DNA of 64,000 bases from Pseudorhodobacter wandonensis (GTDB lineage Bacteria; Pseudomonadota; Alphaproteobacteria; Rhodobacterales; Rhodobacteraceae). The stretch spans positions 1 through 64,000 of the forward strand of contig NZ_LGHT01000027.1 in assembly GCF_001202035.1 (NCBI RefSeq), given 5' to 3'. A program made the position numbers and the translations under genes. Below are positions 9,551 through 19,232 of the stretch, one piece after another. The first letter of the stretch is position 1; every line of letters starts with the position of its first letter. A model generated the notes under the pieces. The model made no database searches and was not told the DNA's origin. It saw only the letters and a program-made list of their open reading frames with translations.

Positions 9551-10921
9551 ATGAAGTATAAACTTGCGCATCTTGCACTGCTTTCCGCCTTGGCGACCAC
9601 GCCGGCGATGGCCGAAATGCTGAAACTGGAAAAAGACGAGCTGAAATTCGGTTTCATTAAGCTAACAGACATGGCCCCACTTGCTGTGGCCTATGAGCAG
9701 CATTTCTTTGAGGATGAAGGTCTTTATGTAACGCTTGAAGCGCAAGCAAACTGGAAGGTGTTGCTGGATGGTGTGATCGATGGCCAGCTTGATGGCGCAC
9801 ATATGTTGGCAGGCCAGCCACTGGCCGCAACCATCGGTTACGGCACCAAGGCGCATATCATTACCCCGTTCTCAATGGATCTGAACGGCAACGCGATCAC
9901 CGTTTCCAATGATATTTGGGAGCAAATGAAACCAAACGTGCCAATGGGTGCCGATGGCAAACCGCAGCACCCGATCAGCGCCAGCACCCTTGCCCCCGTG
10001 GTCAAATCTTACAAAGATCAGGGCAAGCCCTTCAACATGGGCATGGTTTTCCCCGTATCCACGCATAACTACGAACTGCGCTATTGGCTTGCCGCAGGTG
10101 GTTTGCAGCCCGGCTATTATTCCCCCGAGGATGTTTCGGGCAAGATTGGCGCGGATGTATTGCTGTCTGTAACCCCGCCGCCGCAAATGCCCGCGACGAT
10201 GGAAGCTGGCACAATTTTCGGCTACTCGGTGGGCGAGCCATGGAACCAGCAGGCCGTGTTCAAAGGTATCGGTGTTCCGGTTATCACCGATTATGAGCTG
10301 TGGAAAAACAACCCTGAAAAGGTGTTTGGCGTCAGTGCCGAGTTTGCCGCAGAAAACCCGAATACGACGATTGCCATCACCAAGGCCCTGATCCGCGCCG
10401 CGATCTGGCTGGATGAGAATAACAACGCCAACCGCGCCGAGGCGGTCGAAATCCTGTCGCGCCCCGAATATGTCGGCGCCGACCGTGAGGTTATCGCCAA
10501 CTCGATGACTGGCACCTTTGAATATGAAAAGGGCGACAAGCGCGATGTACCCGATTTCAACGTGTTCTTCCGCCACAACGCCACTTACCCCTTCTATTCC
10601 GATGCGATCTGGTACCTTACCCAGATGCGCCGCTGGGGCCAGATTGCCGAACCGCAAACCGATGAATGGTTTATCGAACAGGCAAAATCTGTTTACCGCC
10701 CAGACCTTTACCTGCAAGCGGCCCGTATGCTTGTGGATGAAGGTTTGGCAAACGAGGCCGACTTCCCTTGGGAAAGCGACGGGTTCAAAGCACCCACGCC
10801 GGCGGCCGATATCATCGATGGCATCCCCTACGATGGCCACACCCCCAACGCCTATATCGACAGCTTGCCGATTGGCCTGAAAGGCAACCAAACCGTCGTT
10901 GGCAATAATATCCAAGGCTAA
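9551..10921 (+). CDS. nrtA: Nitrate ABC transporter substrate-binding protein
   Basis: 456 aa NrtA/CmpA-family periplasmic binding protein. Start ATG 9551 has AAGGGA 8-13 bases upstream and gives a signal peptide [21 protein letters not shown], cleaved after AMA; the longer frame would run through the terminator. Ligand-fold blocks: [38 protein letters not shown] and [15 protein letters not shown]. First gene of the transport/reduction operon nrtA-nrtB-nrtC-nirB-nirD-nasA, under the leader attenuator. Nitrate is the expected ligand from context; cyanate, nitrite or bicarbonate paralogues exist in the family. Confidence 0.92.
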   Translation: MKYKLAHLALLSALATTPAMAEMLKLEKDELKFGFIKLTDMAPLAVAYEQHFFEDEGLYVTLEAQANWKVLLDGVIDGQLDGAHMLAGQPLAATIGYGTKAHIITPFSMDLNGNAITVSNDIWEQMKPNVPMGADGKPQHPISASTLAPVVKSYKDQGKPFNMGMVFPVSTHNYELRYWLAAGGLQPGYYSPEDVSGKIGADVLLSVTPPPQMPATMEAGTIFGYSVGEPWNQQAVFKGIGVPVITDYELWKNNPEKVFGVSAEFAAENPNTTIAITKALIRAAIWLDENNNANRAEAVEILSRPEYVGADREVIANSMTGTFEYEKGDKRDVPDFNVFFRHNATYPFYSDAIWYLTQMRRWGQIAEPQTDEWFIEQAKSVYRPDLYLQAARMLVDEGLANEADFPWESDGFKAPTPAADIIDGIPYDGHTPNAYIDSLPIGLKGNQTVVGNNIQG

Positions 10922-10928
10922 ACCGCTT

Positions 10929-10957
10929 GCTGCCCCGCCGGTTTGTGGCGGGGCAGC
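10929..10957 (+). promoter_or_regulatory. Strong intergenic hairpin between nrtA and nrtB
   Basis: Perfect 11-bp stem GCTGCCCCGCC/GGCGGGGCAGC with a 7-base loop, eight bases after the nrtA stop. No T-run follows. Such hairpins after binding-protein genes commonly stabilise the upstream mRNA or give partial termination, so that binding protein exceeds permease. Confidence 0.6.
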
Positions 10958-10993
10958 CCCCCAGACGCCCATCTGACACGCAGGACCAAAAGC

Positions 10994-12076
10994 ATGACCG
11001 CAATTGACCCAGATACCCTTGGCAATACCGCAACCAAAGACGCGCGCCGCGCCCGTCTCTTTGCCCGCATCAACAAAGCCGATGTCTGGCTCAAGGCACT
11101 TGGTCTGCCATGGCTGACACCGATCCTTAAGGCGGCAGCAGGCGACAGCCCCAAGGCGCAGGCGGCCGAGGTGTGGCGCTTGCTTGGTGTACCGCTTTTG
11201 GCGATTTTGCTGTTTCTGGCCGCATGGGGGGCATTGGCACCCAAGGTTCAAACCTCGCTCGGGGCCATTCCCGGCCCGGCCCAGGTGTGGGAACAAGCAG
11301 TTAACCTGCATCAAGACGCCTTGCGCGAATATGTTAAGGAATCCTCGTTTTACGAACGCCAGGATGCCCGCAACGCCGAGTTGGTTGCCGCAGGCCGCGC
11401 GGATGATGTGAAAATCCGCCCCTATACCGGCCGCGCCACCTATTACGCGCAAATCTGGACCTCGATCAAAACCGTGTTTTTCGGCTTTCTGATTGCGTCT
11501 GTGATTGCAATTCCCTTGGGCATCGCAGCGGGTCTGTCGCCGATCGCCAATGCCGCCATCAACCCGATGATCCAGATTTTCAAACCCGTGTCGCCGCTGG
11601 CATGGCTGCCGATTGTGACGATGATCGTTTCGGCCACCTACGCCTCGGACGGGTACTTTGCCAAATCCTTTCTGGTCTCGGCCATCACCGTCACGCTGTG
11701 TTCGCTTTGGCCGACCCTGATCAACACCGCGCTGGGCGTGGCCAGCATCGACAAAGATCTGGTTAGCGTTTCCAAAGTGTTGAAAATGAACACCTATACC
11801 AAAATCACCAAACTGGTTCTGCCTTCGGCCCTGCCGCTTATCTTCACCGGTTTGCGCCTTAGCCTTGGTGTGGGCTGGATGGTGCTGATCGCCGCCGAAA
11901 TGCTGGCGCAAAACCCCGGTCTTGGCAAATTCGTCTGGGATGAATTCCAGAACGGTTCCAGCCAGTCGCTTGCGAAAATCATGGTCGCGGTGCTGACCAT
12001 CGGGATCATCGGCTTCTTGCTTGACCGTGTGATGTACGCCTTGCAATCGGCCTTTACCTTCACATCAAATCGGTGA
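10994..12076 (+). CDS. nrtB: Nitrate ABC transporter permease
   Basis: 360 aa. Start ATG 10994 follows AGGACCAAAAGC. One N-terminal membrane segment (VPLLAILLFLAAWGAL, about 71-86) is followed by a roughly 75-residue loop and then the five-segment BPD_transp_1 core typical of NrtB/SsuC/TauC. The EAA-type cytoplasmic loop is LIAAEMLAQNPGLGKFVWD. Its C-terminal stop overlaps the GTG start of the ATPase gene. Forms the channel used with NrtA and the double ATPase. Confidence 0.92.
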   Translation: MTAIDPDTLGNTATKDARRARLFARINKADVWLKALGLPWLTPILKAAAGDSPKAQAAEVWRLLGVPLLAILLFLAAWGALAPKVQTSLGAIPGPAQVWEQAVNLHQDALREYVKESSFYERQDARNAELVAAGRADDVKIRPYTGRATYYAQIWTSIKTVFFGFLIASVIAIPLGIAAGLSPIANAAINPMIQIFKPVSPLAWLPIVTMIVSATYASDGYFAKSFLVSAITVTLCSLWPTLINTALGVASIDKDLVSVSKVLKMNTYTKITKLVLPSALPLIFTGLRLSLGVGWMVLIAAEMLAQNPGLGKFVWDEFQNGSSQSLAKIMVAVLTIGIIGFLLDRVMYALQSAFTFTSNR

Positions 12077-13779
12077 GCGGTATGAGCATTCTTAGCATCA
12101 AAAACATGTCCAAAGGCTTTGGCCCCGCAGGCAACCGGGCCGAAGTTCTGAAGAACATTTCCCTAGAGGTGGCCAACGGCGAGTTTGTGGCGATCCTCGG
12201 GTTTTCCGGCACCGGTAAATCCACCTTGATGAACCTGATTGCCGGGTTGGAAATGCCCGATAGCGGCAGCCTGACCTTTAAGGGCAAGCCGATCGCAGGG
12301 CCGGGGCCAGAACGCGGCTTGGTGTTTCAAAGCTATTCCCTGATGCCGTGGCTGACGGTTGCCGGCAATGTCGGGCTGGCTGTCGATGCCGTGTTTCCGA
12401 AACTGTCTGCCGCCGACCGCAAAGCCAAGATTGACCATTATATCCAGATGGTTGGCCTTGGCCACGCCGCCCACCGCCGCCCGGCCGAACTGTCGGGTGG
12501 TATGCGCCAACGGGTATCTGTCGCCCGCGCTTTGGCGATGGATCCGGAAATGCTGTTGCTCGATGAACCGCTTTCGGCGCTGGACGCGCTGACCCGCGCC
12601 AATCTGGCAGATGAGATTTTGGAGATTTGGGAGCAGGATAAAAAGACCTGCATCCTGATCACCAATGACGTGGATGAGGCAATTTTGCTTGCCGACCGCA
12701 TCGTATTGCTGAATCCGGATGGCACGCTGGCCGACCCGATCAAGGTTGGCATTGCCCGCCCCCGCGCACGCAGTGCCATGAACAATGATGCAACGTTCAA
12801 GGCCCTGCGCGCCAAGGTTACACAGCATCTGATGGATGTCGGCATCGCCGCCAAGACCGCCGATACGCGGGCCTTGCCGAACGTTACGCCAATCCATTCC
12901 CTGCCAGCCGTGGTGGCCGAGGCCCAAGCAGGCGGGCTGGAAGAACGCTATCTGAACTTCTCGCAACTGCATAAGATTTACCCGACCCCCAAGGGCCCGC
13001 TGACGGTGGTCGAAAACTTTGACCTGAAAATCAACAAGGGCGAGTTTATCAGCCTGATCGGCCATTCCGGTTGCGGCAAGTCTACGGTTCTGACGATGGC
13101 CGCAGGGTTGAACGCGATCTCCAAAGGCGCGATCCGCTTGGATGGCTGGAACGTCGAAGGCGCCGACCCCGAGCGCGCCGTGGTGTTCCAATCGCCCAAC
13201 CTGTTCCCATGGCTGACCGCCAAGGAAAACGTGGCGATCGGGGTCGATAAGGTCTACCCCCGCGCGTCCAAGGCCGAACGTCAGGATGTGGTGGAATATT
13301 ACCTTGAACGCGTGGGCCTTGGCGATGCGATGAACCGCGGTGCTGCCAGCATGTCGAACGGCATGAAGCAGCGTGTCGGCATCGCCCGCGCCTTTGCGCT
13401 TTCGCCGAAACTGCTGCTGCTGGATGAACCCTTTGGCATGCTCGACAGCCTGACCCGGTGGGAGCTGCAAGAGGTGCTGATGGAAGTATGGTCGCGCACC
13501 AAAGTCACTGCGATTTGCGTGACCCATGACGTGGACGAGGCGATTTTGTTGGCCGACCGCGTGGTGATGATGACCAACGGCCCGCAGGCAACCATTGGCA
13601 AGATCACCGATGTAAACCTGCCGCGCCCGCGCACCCGCAAGGCGCTGCTCGCGCATCCCGATTACTATTCCTACCGCCAGGAAGTGCTCGATTTCCTACA
13701 GGAATACGAACATGGCAATGCGCCCAAATCGCCCGCCTCTGGCACCAAACCGAAACCCAAAGCAATCGCAGCGGAGTAA
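12073..13779 (+). CDS. nrtC: Nitrate ABC transporter, two fused ATPase domains
   Basis: 568 aa with two complete-length ABC cassettes in one chain, corresponding to NrtC-NrtD type ATPases fused head to tail without the NrtA-like tail of cyanobacterial NrtC. Cassette 1: GFSGTGKST, LSGGMRQRV, LLLDEPLSALD, but the switch-loop reads ITNDVDEA, with Asn198 where His is usual. Cassette 2: GHSGCGKST, signature MSNGMKQRV (Asn for the second Gly position), LLLDEPFGMLD and the normal THDVDEA. About 45 residues link them. The GTG start overlaps the nrtB stop (GTGA); ATG at 12082 is an alternative. The stop overlaps nirB (TAATG). Confidence 0.9.
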   Translation: MSGMSILSIKNMSKGFGPAGNRAEVLKNISLEVANGEFVAILGFSGTGKSTLMNLIAGLEMPDSGSLTFKGKPIAGPGPERGLVFQSYSLMPWLTVAGNVGLAVDAVFPKLSAADRKAKIDHYIQMVGLGHAAHRRPAELSGGMRQRVSVARALAMDPEMLLLDEPLSALDALTRANLADEILEIWEQDKKTCILITNDVDEAILLADRIVLLNPDGTLADPIKVGIARPRARSAMNNDATFKALRAKVTQHLMDVGIAAKTADTRALPNVTPIHSLPAVVAEAQAGGLEERYLNFSQLHKIYPTPKGPLTVVENFDLKINKGEFISLIGHSGCGKSTVLTMAAGLNAISKGAIRLDGWNVEGADPERAVVFQSPNLFPWLTAKENVAIGVDKVYPRASKAERQDVVEYYLERVGLGDAMNRGAASMSNGMKQRVGIARAFALSPKLLLLDEPFGMLDSLTRWELQEVLMEVWSRTKVTAICVTHDVDEAILLADRVVMMTNGPQATIGKITDVNLPRPRTRKALLAHPDYYSYRQEVLDFLQEYEHGNAPKSPASGTKPKPKAIAAE

Positions 13780-16217
13780 TGGCTATGAAACAGAAACTTG
13801 TCGTTATCGGCGCCGGCATGGCCTCGGGGCGGGTGCTGGAACACCTGCTCGACGCCGACCCGCAAGCCTATGATATCACCTTGTTCAATGGCGAGGCGCG
13901 CGGAAACTATAACCGCATCATGCTGTCGCCTGTGTTGTCGGGTGACAAAACCTATGCCGACATCGTAACCCATGATGACGATTGGTATGCCGCCAATGGT
14001 ATCACCTGCCGCTTTGGCGAACATGTCGTCGCCATCGACCGCGCAGCCAAAAAGGTTACCGGCAAAAATGGCACCGTGTCATATGACAAACTGCTGATCG
14101 CCACAGGCTCGGCCCCGTTTATCATTCCGGTACAGGGCAAGGATTTGCCCGGCGTCATCACCTACCGTGATCTCGATGATACCAACGCCATGATCGCCGC
14201 CGCCGCCAAAGGTGGCAAAGCCGTTGTGATCGGCGGCGGCCTGCTGGGCCTAGAGGCCGCAGCAGGGCTGGCCGAGCGCGGCATGGACGTAACCGTATTG
14301 CACCTGATGGGCCATTTGATGGAACGTCAGCTAGATGAAAGCGCGGGCTTCCTGCTGCGCCGCGATCTAGAGAAAAAGGGCGTCAAGGTGATCTGCCGCG
14401 CCTCAACGGCCGCCATCTTGGGCGAAACCCATGTCGAGGCGGTGTTGCTTGAGGATAAAACCGTGTTGGGCGCTGATCTGGTGGTCATGGCCGTCGGTAT
14501 CCGCCCCGAAACACGGCTGGCTAACGATGCAGGCCTGACCGTGGCGCGCGGGATAGAGGTGAATGCACAGTTGCAAACCTCAGACCCCGATATTTACGCC
14601 GTGGGCGAATGTGTCGAGTTCAACAATTACCTCTTTGGCCTCGTCGCCCCGCTCTATGATCAGGCCAAAGTAGTCGCCAATTCGCTGCTGGGCCAGAAAG
14701 ATGCCTTTGTGGTCAAGGAACTGGCGACCAAGCTAAAGGTCACAGGTTGCGACCTGTTCAGCGCCGGTGACTTTGCCGAGGGCGAAGGCCGCGAGGATAT
14801 CGTGTTCCGCGACCCTGCGCGCGGTGTCTATCGCCGCTTGGTGATCGAGGATGACGCGCTGATCGGTGCCGTGATGTATGGCGACACATCCGACAGCAAC
14901 TGGTTCTTTGGCCTGATCAAGGACAAGACCGAAATCTCGGAAATGCGCGAAACCCTGATCTTTGGCCCCGCCTATCAAGGAGGGACCCCCCTGGACCCGT
15001 TAGCGGCCGTTGCAGCCTTACCGCGTGATGCGGAAATCTGTGGCTGCAACGGCGTTTGCAAAGGGACGATTGTCGATGCGATCAACGCAGGCGCCACCGA
15101 TCTGGGCGCCGTGCGGGCAGTGACCAAGGCCTCGGGCTCTTGTGGCACATGCACAGGTTTGGTCGAACAGGTTTTGGCGGTGACGCTGGGCGATGATTTC
15201 GTGCTGCCCACCAGCCAGCCAATGTGCAAATGCACCGATATGACGCATGAAGACGTGCGCCGCATGATCAAAAGCCAAGAGCTGAAATCCATGCCCGCCG
15301 TCAGGCAGGCGTGTAACTGGACAACGCCAGATGGTTGCCACAGCTGCCGCCCGGCACTGAACTTTTACCTGTTGGCCGATTGGCCGCTGGAATACGCCGA
15401 TGATCCGCAAAGCCGGTTCATCAACGAGCGCAAACACGCGAACATTCAAAAAGACGGCACATTTAGCGTGGTGCCGCGGATGTGGGGCGGCATCACCACC
15501 CCTGCGGAATTGCGCGCCATCGCCGATGCAGCCGAAAAATACATGGTGCCAACGGTTAAGGTAACTGGCGGCCAGCGCATCGATTTGCTGGGCGTCAAAG
15601 GTGAGGATTTGCCGAGCATCTGGGCCGATCTGAATGCCGCCGGCATGGTTTCCGGCCACGCCTATTCCAAAGGCTTGCGCACGGTGAAAACCTGTGTGGG
15701 CACCGACCATTGCCGCTTTGGCACCCAAGACAGCACCGGCCTTGGCATCAAGCTGGAAAAAACCCTTTGGGGGTCATGGACGCCGCATAAGCTAAAGCTG
15801 GGCGTGTCGGGTTGCCCGCGCAACTGTGCCGAGGCAACCTGCAAAGACATCGGGATTGTCTGCGTCGACAGCGGCTATCAGATCAGCATCGGTGGTGCGG
15901 CGGGCATGGATGTGCGCGAAACCGAGTTGCTTATTCAGGTTCCAACCGAGGAAGAGGCGATTGCCGTGATCAAGGCTGTTACCCAGCTTTACCGCGAAAA
16001 CGCCAAATATCTGGACCGGATTTACAAATGGATGGCCAAGGTCGGCCTTGATTGGATCACGGCGCAAGTCAGCGACCTTGAAACCCGCACCGCACTTGTT
16101 GACCGGTTTGAACTGTCGCAATCCATCTACCGCACAGACCCTTGGGCCGATCACATCGCCAAAAATGCCGAAACCTATCAGCCCCTAGCAGACCTTACAT
16201 TGGAGGCCGCAGAATGA
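13779..16217 (+). CDS. nirB: NAD(P)H nitrite reductase, large subunit
   Basis: 812 aa cytoplasmic assimilatory nitrite reductase, NO2- to NH4+. N-terminal FAD/NAD(P)H domains: VVIGAGMASGR near residue 8 and VVIGGGLLGLEAAAGL near 148. BFD-like [2Fe-2S] region: C421, C423 with C455, C458. A further Cys-rich stretch follows near 485-525. Siroheme/[4Fe-4S] ligands C639, C645, C679 and C683 (CVGTDHC and CPRNC). Start overlaps the preceding stop; its stop overlaps nirD (ATGA). Length matches E. coli NirB. Siroheme synthesis genes are not in the window. Confidence 0.96.
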   Translation: MAMKQKLVVIGAGMASGRVLEHLLDADPQAYDITLFNGEARGNYNRIMLSPVLSGDKTYADIVTHDDDWYAANGITCRFGEHVVAIDRAAKKVTGKNGTVSYDKLLIATGSAPFIIPVQGKDLPGVITYRDLDDTNAMIAAAAKGGKAVVIGGGLLGLEAAAGLAERGMDVTVLHLMGHLMERQLDESAGFLLRRDLEKKGVKVICRASTAAILGETHVEAVLLEDKTVLGADLVVMAVGIRPETRLANDAGLTVARGIEVNAQLQTSDPDIYAVGECVEFNNYLFGLVAPLYDQAKVVANSLLGQKDAFVVKELATKLKVTGCDLFSAGDFAEGEGREDIVFRDPARGVYRRLVIEDDALIGAVMYGDTSDSNWFFGLIKDKTEISEMRETLIFGPAYQGGTPLDPLAAVAALPRDAEICGCNGVCKGTIVDAINAGATDLGAVRAVTKASGSCGTCTGLVEQVLAVTLGDDFVLPTSQPMCKCTDMTHEDVRRMIKSQELKSMPAVRQACNWTTPDGCHSCRPALNFYLLADWPLEYADDPQSRFINERKHANIQKDGTFSVVPRMWGGITTPAELRAIADAAEKYMVPTVKVTGGQRIDLLGVKGEDLPSIWADLNAAGMVSGHAYSKGLRTVKTCVGTDHCRFGTQDSTGLGIKLEKTLWGSWTPHKLKLGVSGCPRNCAEATCKDIGIVCVDSGYQISIGGAAGMDVRETELLIQVPTEEEAIAVIKAVTQLYRENAKYLDRIYKWMAKVGLDWITAQVSDLETRTALVDRFELSQSIYRTDPWADHIAKNAETYQPLADLTLEAAE

Positions 16218-16549
16218 GTGACTGGATCGATATTGCCGCCCTTGATGACATCGCCTTGCGCGGCGCGCGCGTGGTGAAAACCGCGCTGGGCTGTGTCGCC
16301 GTATTCCGCACCGCCACGGATGAGGTGTTCGCGATTGACAACACCTGCCCGCATAAAAAGGGGCCTCTGTCCGAAGGCATCGTGCATGGCAACTCGGTCA
16401 CTTGCCCGTTGCACAACTGGGTTATCAGCTTGGAAACCGGCTTGGTACAAGGGCCGGATGTAGGCGCGGTCGCCACCTTTCCCACGCGGGTCGAAAATGG
16501 GCGGATCTTGCTTGACGCCACCACTTTGCGGGCGCGGGCGGCGGCATGA
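16214..16549 (+). CDS. nirD: NAD(P)H nitrite reductase, small subunit
   Basis: 111 aa Rieske-like subunit. Unlike some NirD proteins that lost the cluster ligands, this one keeps CPHKKGPL and CPLHNWVIS, so a [2Fe-2S] Rieske centre is plausible. Start ATG 16214 overlaps nirB (ATGA) and the stop overlaps nasA (ATGA), so nirB-nirD-nasA are translationally coupled. Confidence 0.94.
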   Translation: MSDWIDIAALDDIALRGARVVKTALGCVAVFRTATDEVFAIDNTCPHKKGPLSEGIVHGNSVTCPLHNWVISLETGLVQGPDVGAVATFPTRVENGRILLDATTLRARAAA

Positions 16550-19140
16550 GCATCAAAACCACCTGCCCCTATTGCGGTGTCGGCTGCGGCGTGCTTGTGG
16601 CGGTCGATGGTTCGATAAAAGGCGACCCCGATCACCCCGCCAATTTCGGGCGGCTCTGTTCCAAAGGGTCGGCTTTGGGTGAAACCATTGGTCTTGAGGG
16701 GCGACTTCTGGCCCCGCAAATCAACGGGCAGGCGGCGGAATGGGATACAGCGCTGGATCTGGTTGCTGACAAATTCAGCGCGGCAATCCGCGAACATGGC
16801 CCCGATAGCGTGGCGTTTTACGTCTCTGGCCAATTGTTGACCGAGGATTACTACATCGCCAACAAGTTGATGAAGGGCTATATCGGATCAGCCAATATCG
16901 ACACGAACTCACGGCTTTGCATGGCGTCGAGCGTGGCCGGCCACAAGCGCGCCTTTGGCACCGATACCGTCCCCGGCACGTATGAAGATCTGGAGCAGGC
17001 CGATCTGGTCGTGCTTGTCGGGTCCAACCTTGCCTGGTGCCATCCGGTGCTGTTTCAGCGCATCGTCGCTGCAAAATCGGCACGGCCGGAAATGCGCGTC
17101 GTCAATATCGACCCGCGCAAAACCGCGACCAGCGGGCTGGCCGATCTGCATTTATCCGTGGCCCCGGATGGTGACATCGCTGTGTTCAACGGGCTTTTGT
17201 GCCACCTGGCCGATACAGGCGCGGTGGACCACACCTATGTCGCGGACCACGTTAACGGGTTTGACGCTGCATTAGCCGCCGCACGCGCCAGCGACCCCAA
17301 AAATAGCGGTGTTAACGACGCCGATCTTGCCGCGTTTTACCAGCTTTGGGCCGGCACGAAAAAGGTGGTCACAGTCTATTCCCAAGGCGTCAACCAATCG
17401 GCCTGCGGCACCGACAAGGTTAACGCGATTATCAATTGCCACCTTGCCACGGGCCGCATCGGGCAGCCCGGAATGGGGCCGTTTTCCGTTACTGGCCAAC
17501 CTAATGCGATGGGCGGGCGCGAGGTGGGCGGCCTTGCCAATATGCTGGCCAACCATCTGGATATTGAAAACCCCGATCACCGCGGGGCTGTCCAGAATTT
17601 TTGGAACAGCCCTACAATCAGCACCAAGCCGGGCTTGAAAGCGGTCGAATTGTTTGACGCCTGCGCGCGGGGCCAGATCAAGGCACTCTGGATCATGTCC
17701 ACCAATCCGGCGGTCAGCCTTCCCGATGCCAACCACGTGGCCGCAGCGATCAAGGCTGTGCCTTTCACCGTTGTATCCGATATCATGGCCCGCACCGATA
17801 CCGGTGATCTGGCTGATGTGTTGTTGCCCGCCACCGGATGGGGCGAGAAATCCGGCACAGTCACCAATTCCGAACGCGTGATCTCGCGTCAGCGCCCGTT
17901 TTTGCCCGCGCCCGGCGCCGCACGTCCAGATTGGCAAGTGCTCTGCCAGGTTGCGGCACGCATGGGCTGGGCCGATGCCTTTGCCTATACCGCGCCCGAT
18001 CAGATTTTCCGCGAATATGCCGCGCTCAGCGAAACGGCGATCCGCTTTGACCGCGATCTCGACCTGACCGGCCTTGCCGACATAAACGCCAGCACCTACG
18101 ACGCAATGGCCCCCGTGCAATGGCCCGTGCCAGCAAAGGGGCCAGCCGGCGGGCGCTTCTTTGCCAAGGGCAGGTTTTACCACCCTGACGGCCGCGCGTG
18201 GATGCTGCCGATTGCTGCGCCTGTTCAGGCGACAGGTCTGCGCCTAAACACCGGCCGGGTGCGTGACCAATGGCACACGATGACCCGCACTGGCAAATCC
18301 CCGAAACTGGGTGCGCATCTGGCCGAACCGTTTGTGGAAATCCATCCTGATGATGCACAGGCAAACGGTATTGCCCCCGCCACATTGGTCGCCGTCAGCA
18401 GCCCGCAGGGCCGTGGCATTTTCCGCGCCTTGCTGACCGATCGCGTGCAGCCGGGCCAAGTGTTCGCCCCCATGCATTGGACCCGCCAGAACAGCGCCAA
18501 CAGCCACACCAATACGCTTGTCGCCGCCGTGATCGACCAAATCTCGGGTCAACCCGCCTCAAAGGGTAGTATGGTCGCCATGCAGCCCTTTGCCGCCAAT
18601 TGGTACGGCTTTGTCGCCAGCCAAACGCCGATACAACCCACCGCGGACTATTGCGCCATTGCGCGCAGCACGACCGGATGGACCGCCGAGCTGGCCGGTA
18701 CCGCTACACCAGACGATTGGACGGTGTTTCTGGCATCGCTGACGGGGCAGGGGGCCGATGCGGCCAGCGCTTATGTCGATGCAAAGACCGGACAAACCCG
18801 CATTGCCCTGACACATGACGGCGTTATCACGGCACTGCTTTTTGTCGGGCGCGAACCGGTTGCATTGCAGCGCCGTACCGTCACCCAGACCATCGGGCAA
18901 TCGCAACCTTCCATCGGGGCCTTGGCCGGCCGTCCGGCAGGCAGCGGCCCGGACGAAGGCGCGATTCTCTGCTCGTGCTTTTCTGTCGGGGTCAACACAA
19001 TCCAACAAGCGATTGCAGGCGGCGCGAACAGCCTTGCCGAGATCGGCGCGCGCACCTGTGCGGGCACCAATTGCGGCTCTTGCCGACCCGAGATCACCGC
19101 CCTTTTGGCGGCACACTTGCCGAAAATGGCCGCCGAGTAA
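16546..19140 (+). CDS. nasA: Assimilatory nitrate reductase catalytic subunit
   Basis: 864 aa molybdopterin oxidoreductase of the NasA/NarB type. N-terminal [4Fe-4S] ligands C7, C10, C14 and C38; molybdenum ligand candidate C125 in RLCMASS; Mo-bisPGD domains follow, then a molydop-binding domain (MHWTRQNSANSHTNTL). A C-terminal BFD-like [2Fe-2S] module carries C809, C811, C838, C843 and C846, as in Klebsiella/Paracoccus NasA. No Tat signal, so cytoplasmic. Last gene of the nas operon; no separate electron-transfer gene (nasB/nasG) is present apart from nirBD. Confidence 0.95.
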   Translation: MSIKTTCPYCGVGCGVLVAVDGSIKGDPDHPANFGRLCSKGSALGETIGLEGRLLAPQINGQAAEWDTALDLVADKFSAAIREHGPDSVAFYVSGQLLTEDYYIANKLMKGYIGSANIDTNSRLCMASSVAGHKRAFGTDTVPGTYEDLEQADLVVLVGSNLAWCHPVLFQRIVAAKSARPEMRVVNIDPRKTATSGLADLHLSVAPDGDIAVFNGLLCHLADTGAVDHTYVADHVNGFDAALAAARASDPKNSGVNDADLAAFYQLWAGTKKVVTVYSQGVNQSACGTDKVNAIINCHLATGRIGQPGMGPFSVTGQPNAMGGREVGGLANMLANHLDIENPDHRGAVQNFWNSPTISTKPGLKAVELFDACARGQIKALWIMSTNPAVSLPDANHVAAAIKAVPFTVVSDIMARTDTGDLADVLLPATGWGEKSGTVTNSERVISRQRPFLPAPGAARPDWQVLCQVAARMGWADAFAYTAPDQIFREYAALSETAIRFDRDLDLTGLADINASTYDAMAPVQWPVPAKGPAGGRFFAKGRFYHPDGRAWMLPIAAPVQATGLRLNTGRVRDQWHTMTRTGKSPKLGAHLAEPFVEIHPDDAQANGIAPATLVAVSSPQGRGIFRALLTDRVQPGQVFAPMHWTRQNSANSHTNTLVAAVIDQISGQPASKGSMVAMQPFAANWYGFVASQTPIQPTADYCAIARSTTGWTAELAGTATPDDWTVFLASLTGQGADAASAYVDAKTGQTRIALTHDGVITALLFVGREPVALQRRTVTQTIGQSQPSIGALAGRPAGSGPDEGAILCSCFSVGVNTIQQAIAGGANSLAEIGARTCAGTNCGSCRPEITALLAAHLPKMAAE

Positions 19141-19232
19141 CACCTTGGCCGCCAAAGGCACCCGCCGCGCCACCACACGACAAGCGGTTGCCGTAGGTCA
19201 AGGACACGTGTAAGAAGCGTGCAGGAAAATAG

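Noticed and set aside
9872-12046. 724-aa open frame on the minus strand across nrtA/nrtB
   Set aside because: Antisense shadow of two clear transporter genes; composition is His/Gly/Arg-rich as expected from high-GC reverse frames and shows no domain.
12163-13656. 497-aa minus-strand frame across the double ATPase gene
   Set aside because: Antisense of a well-supported ABC protein; no recognisable motif.
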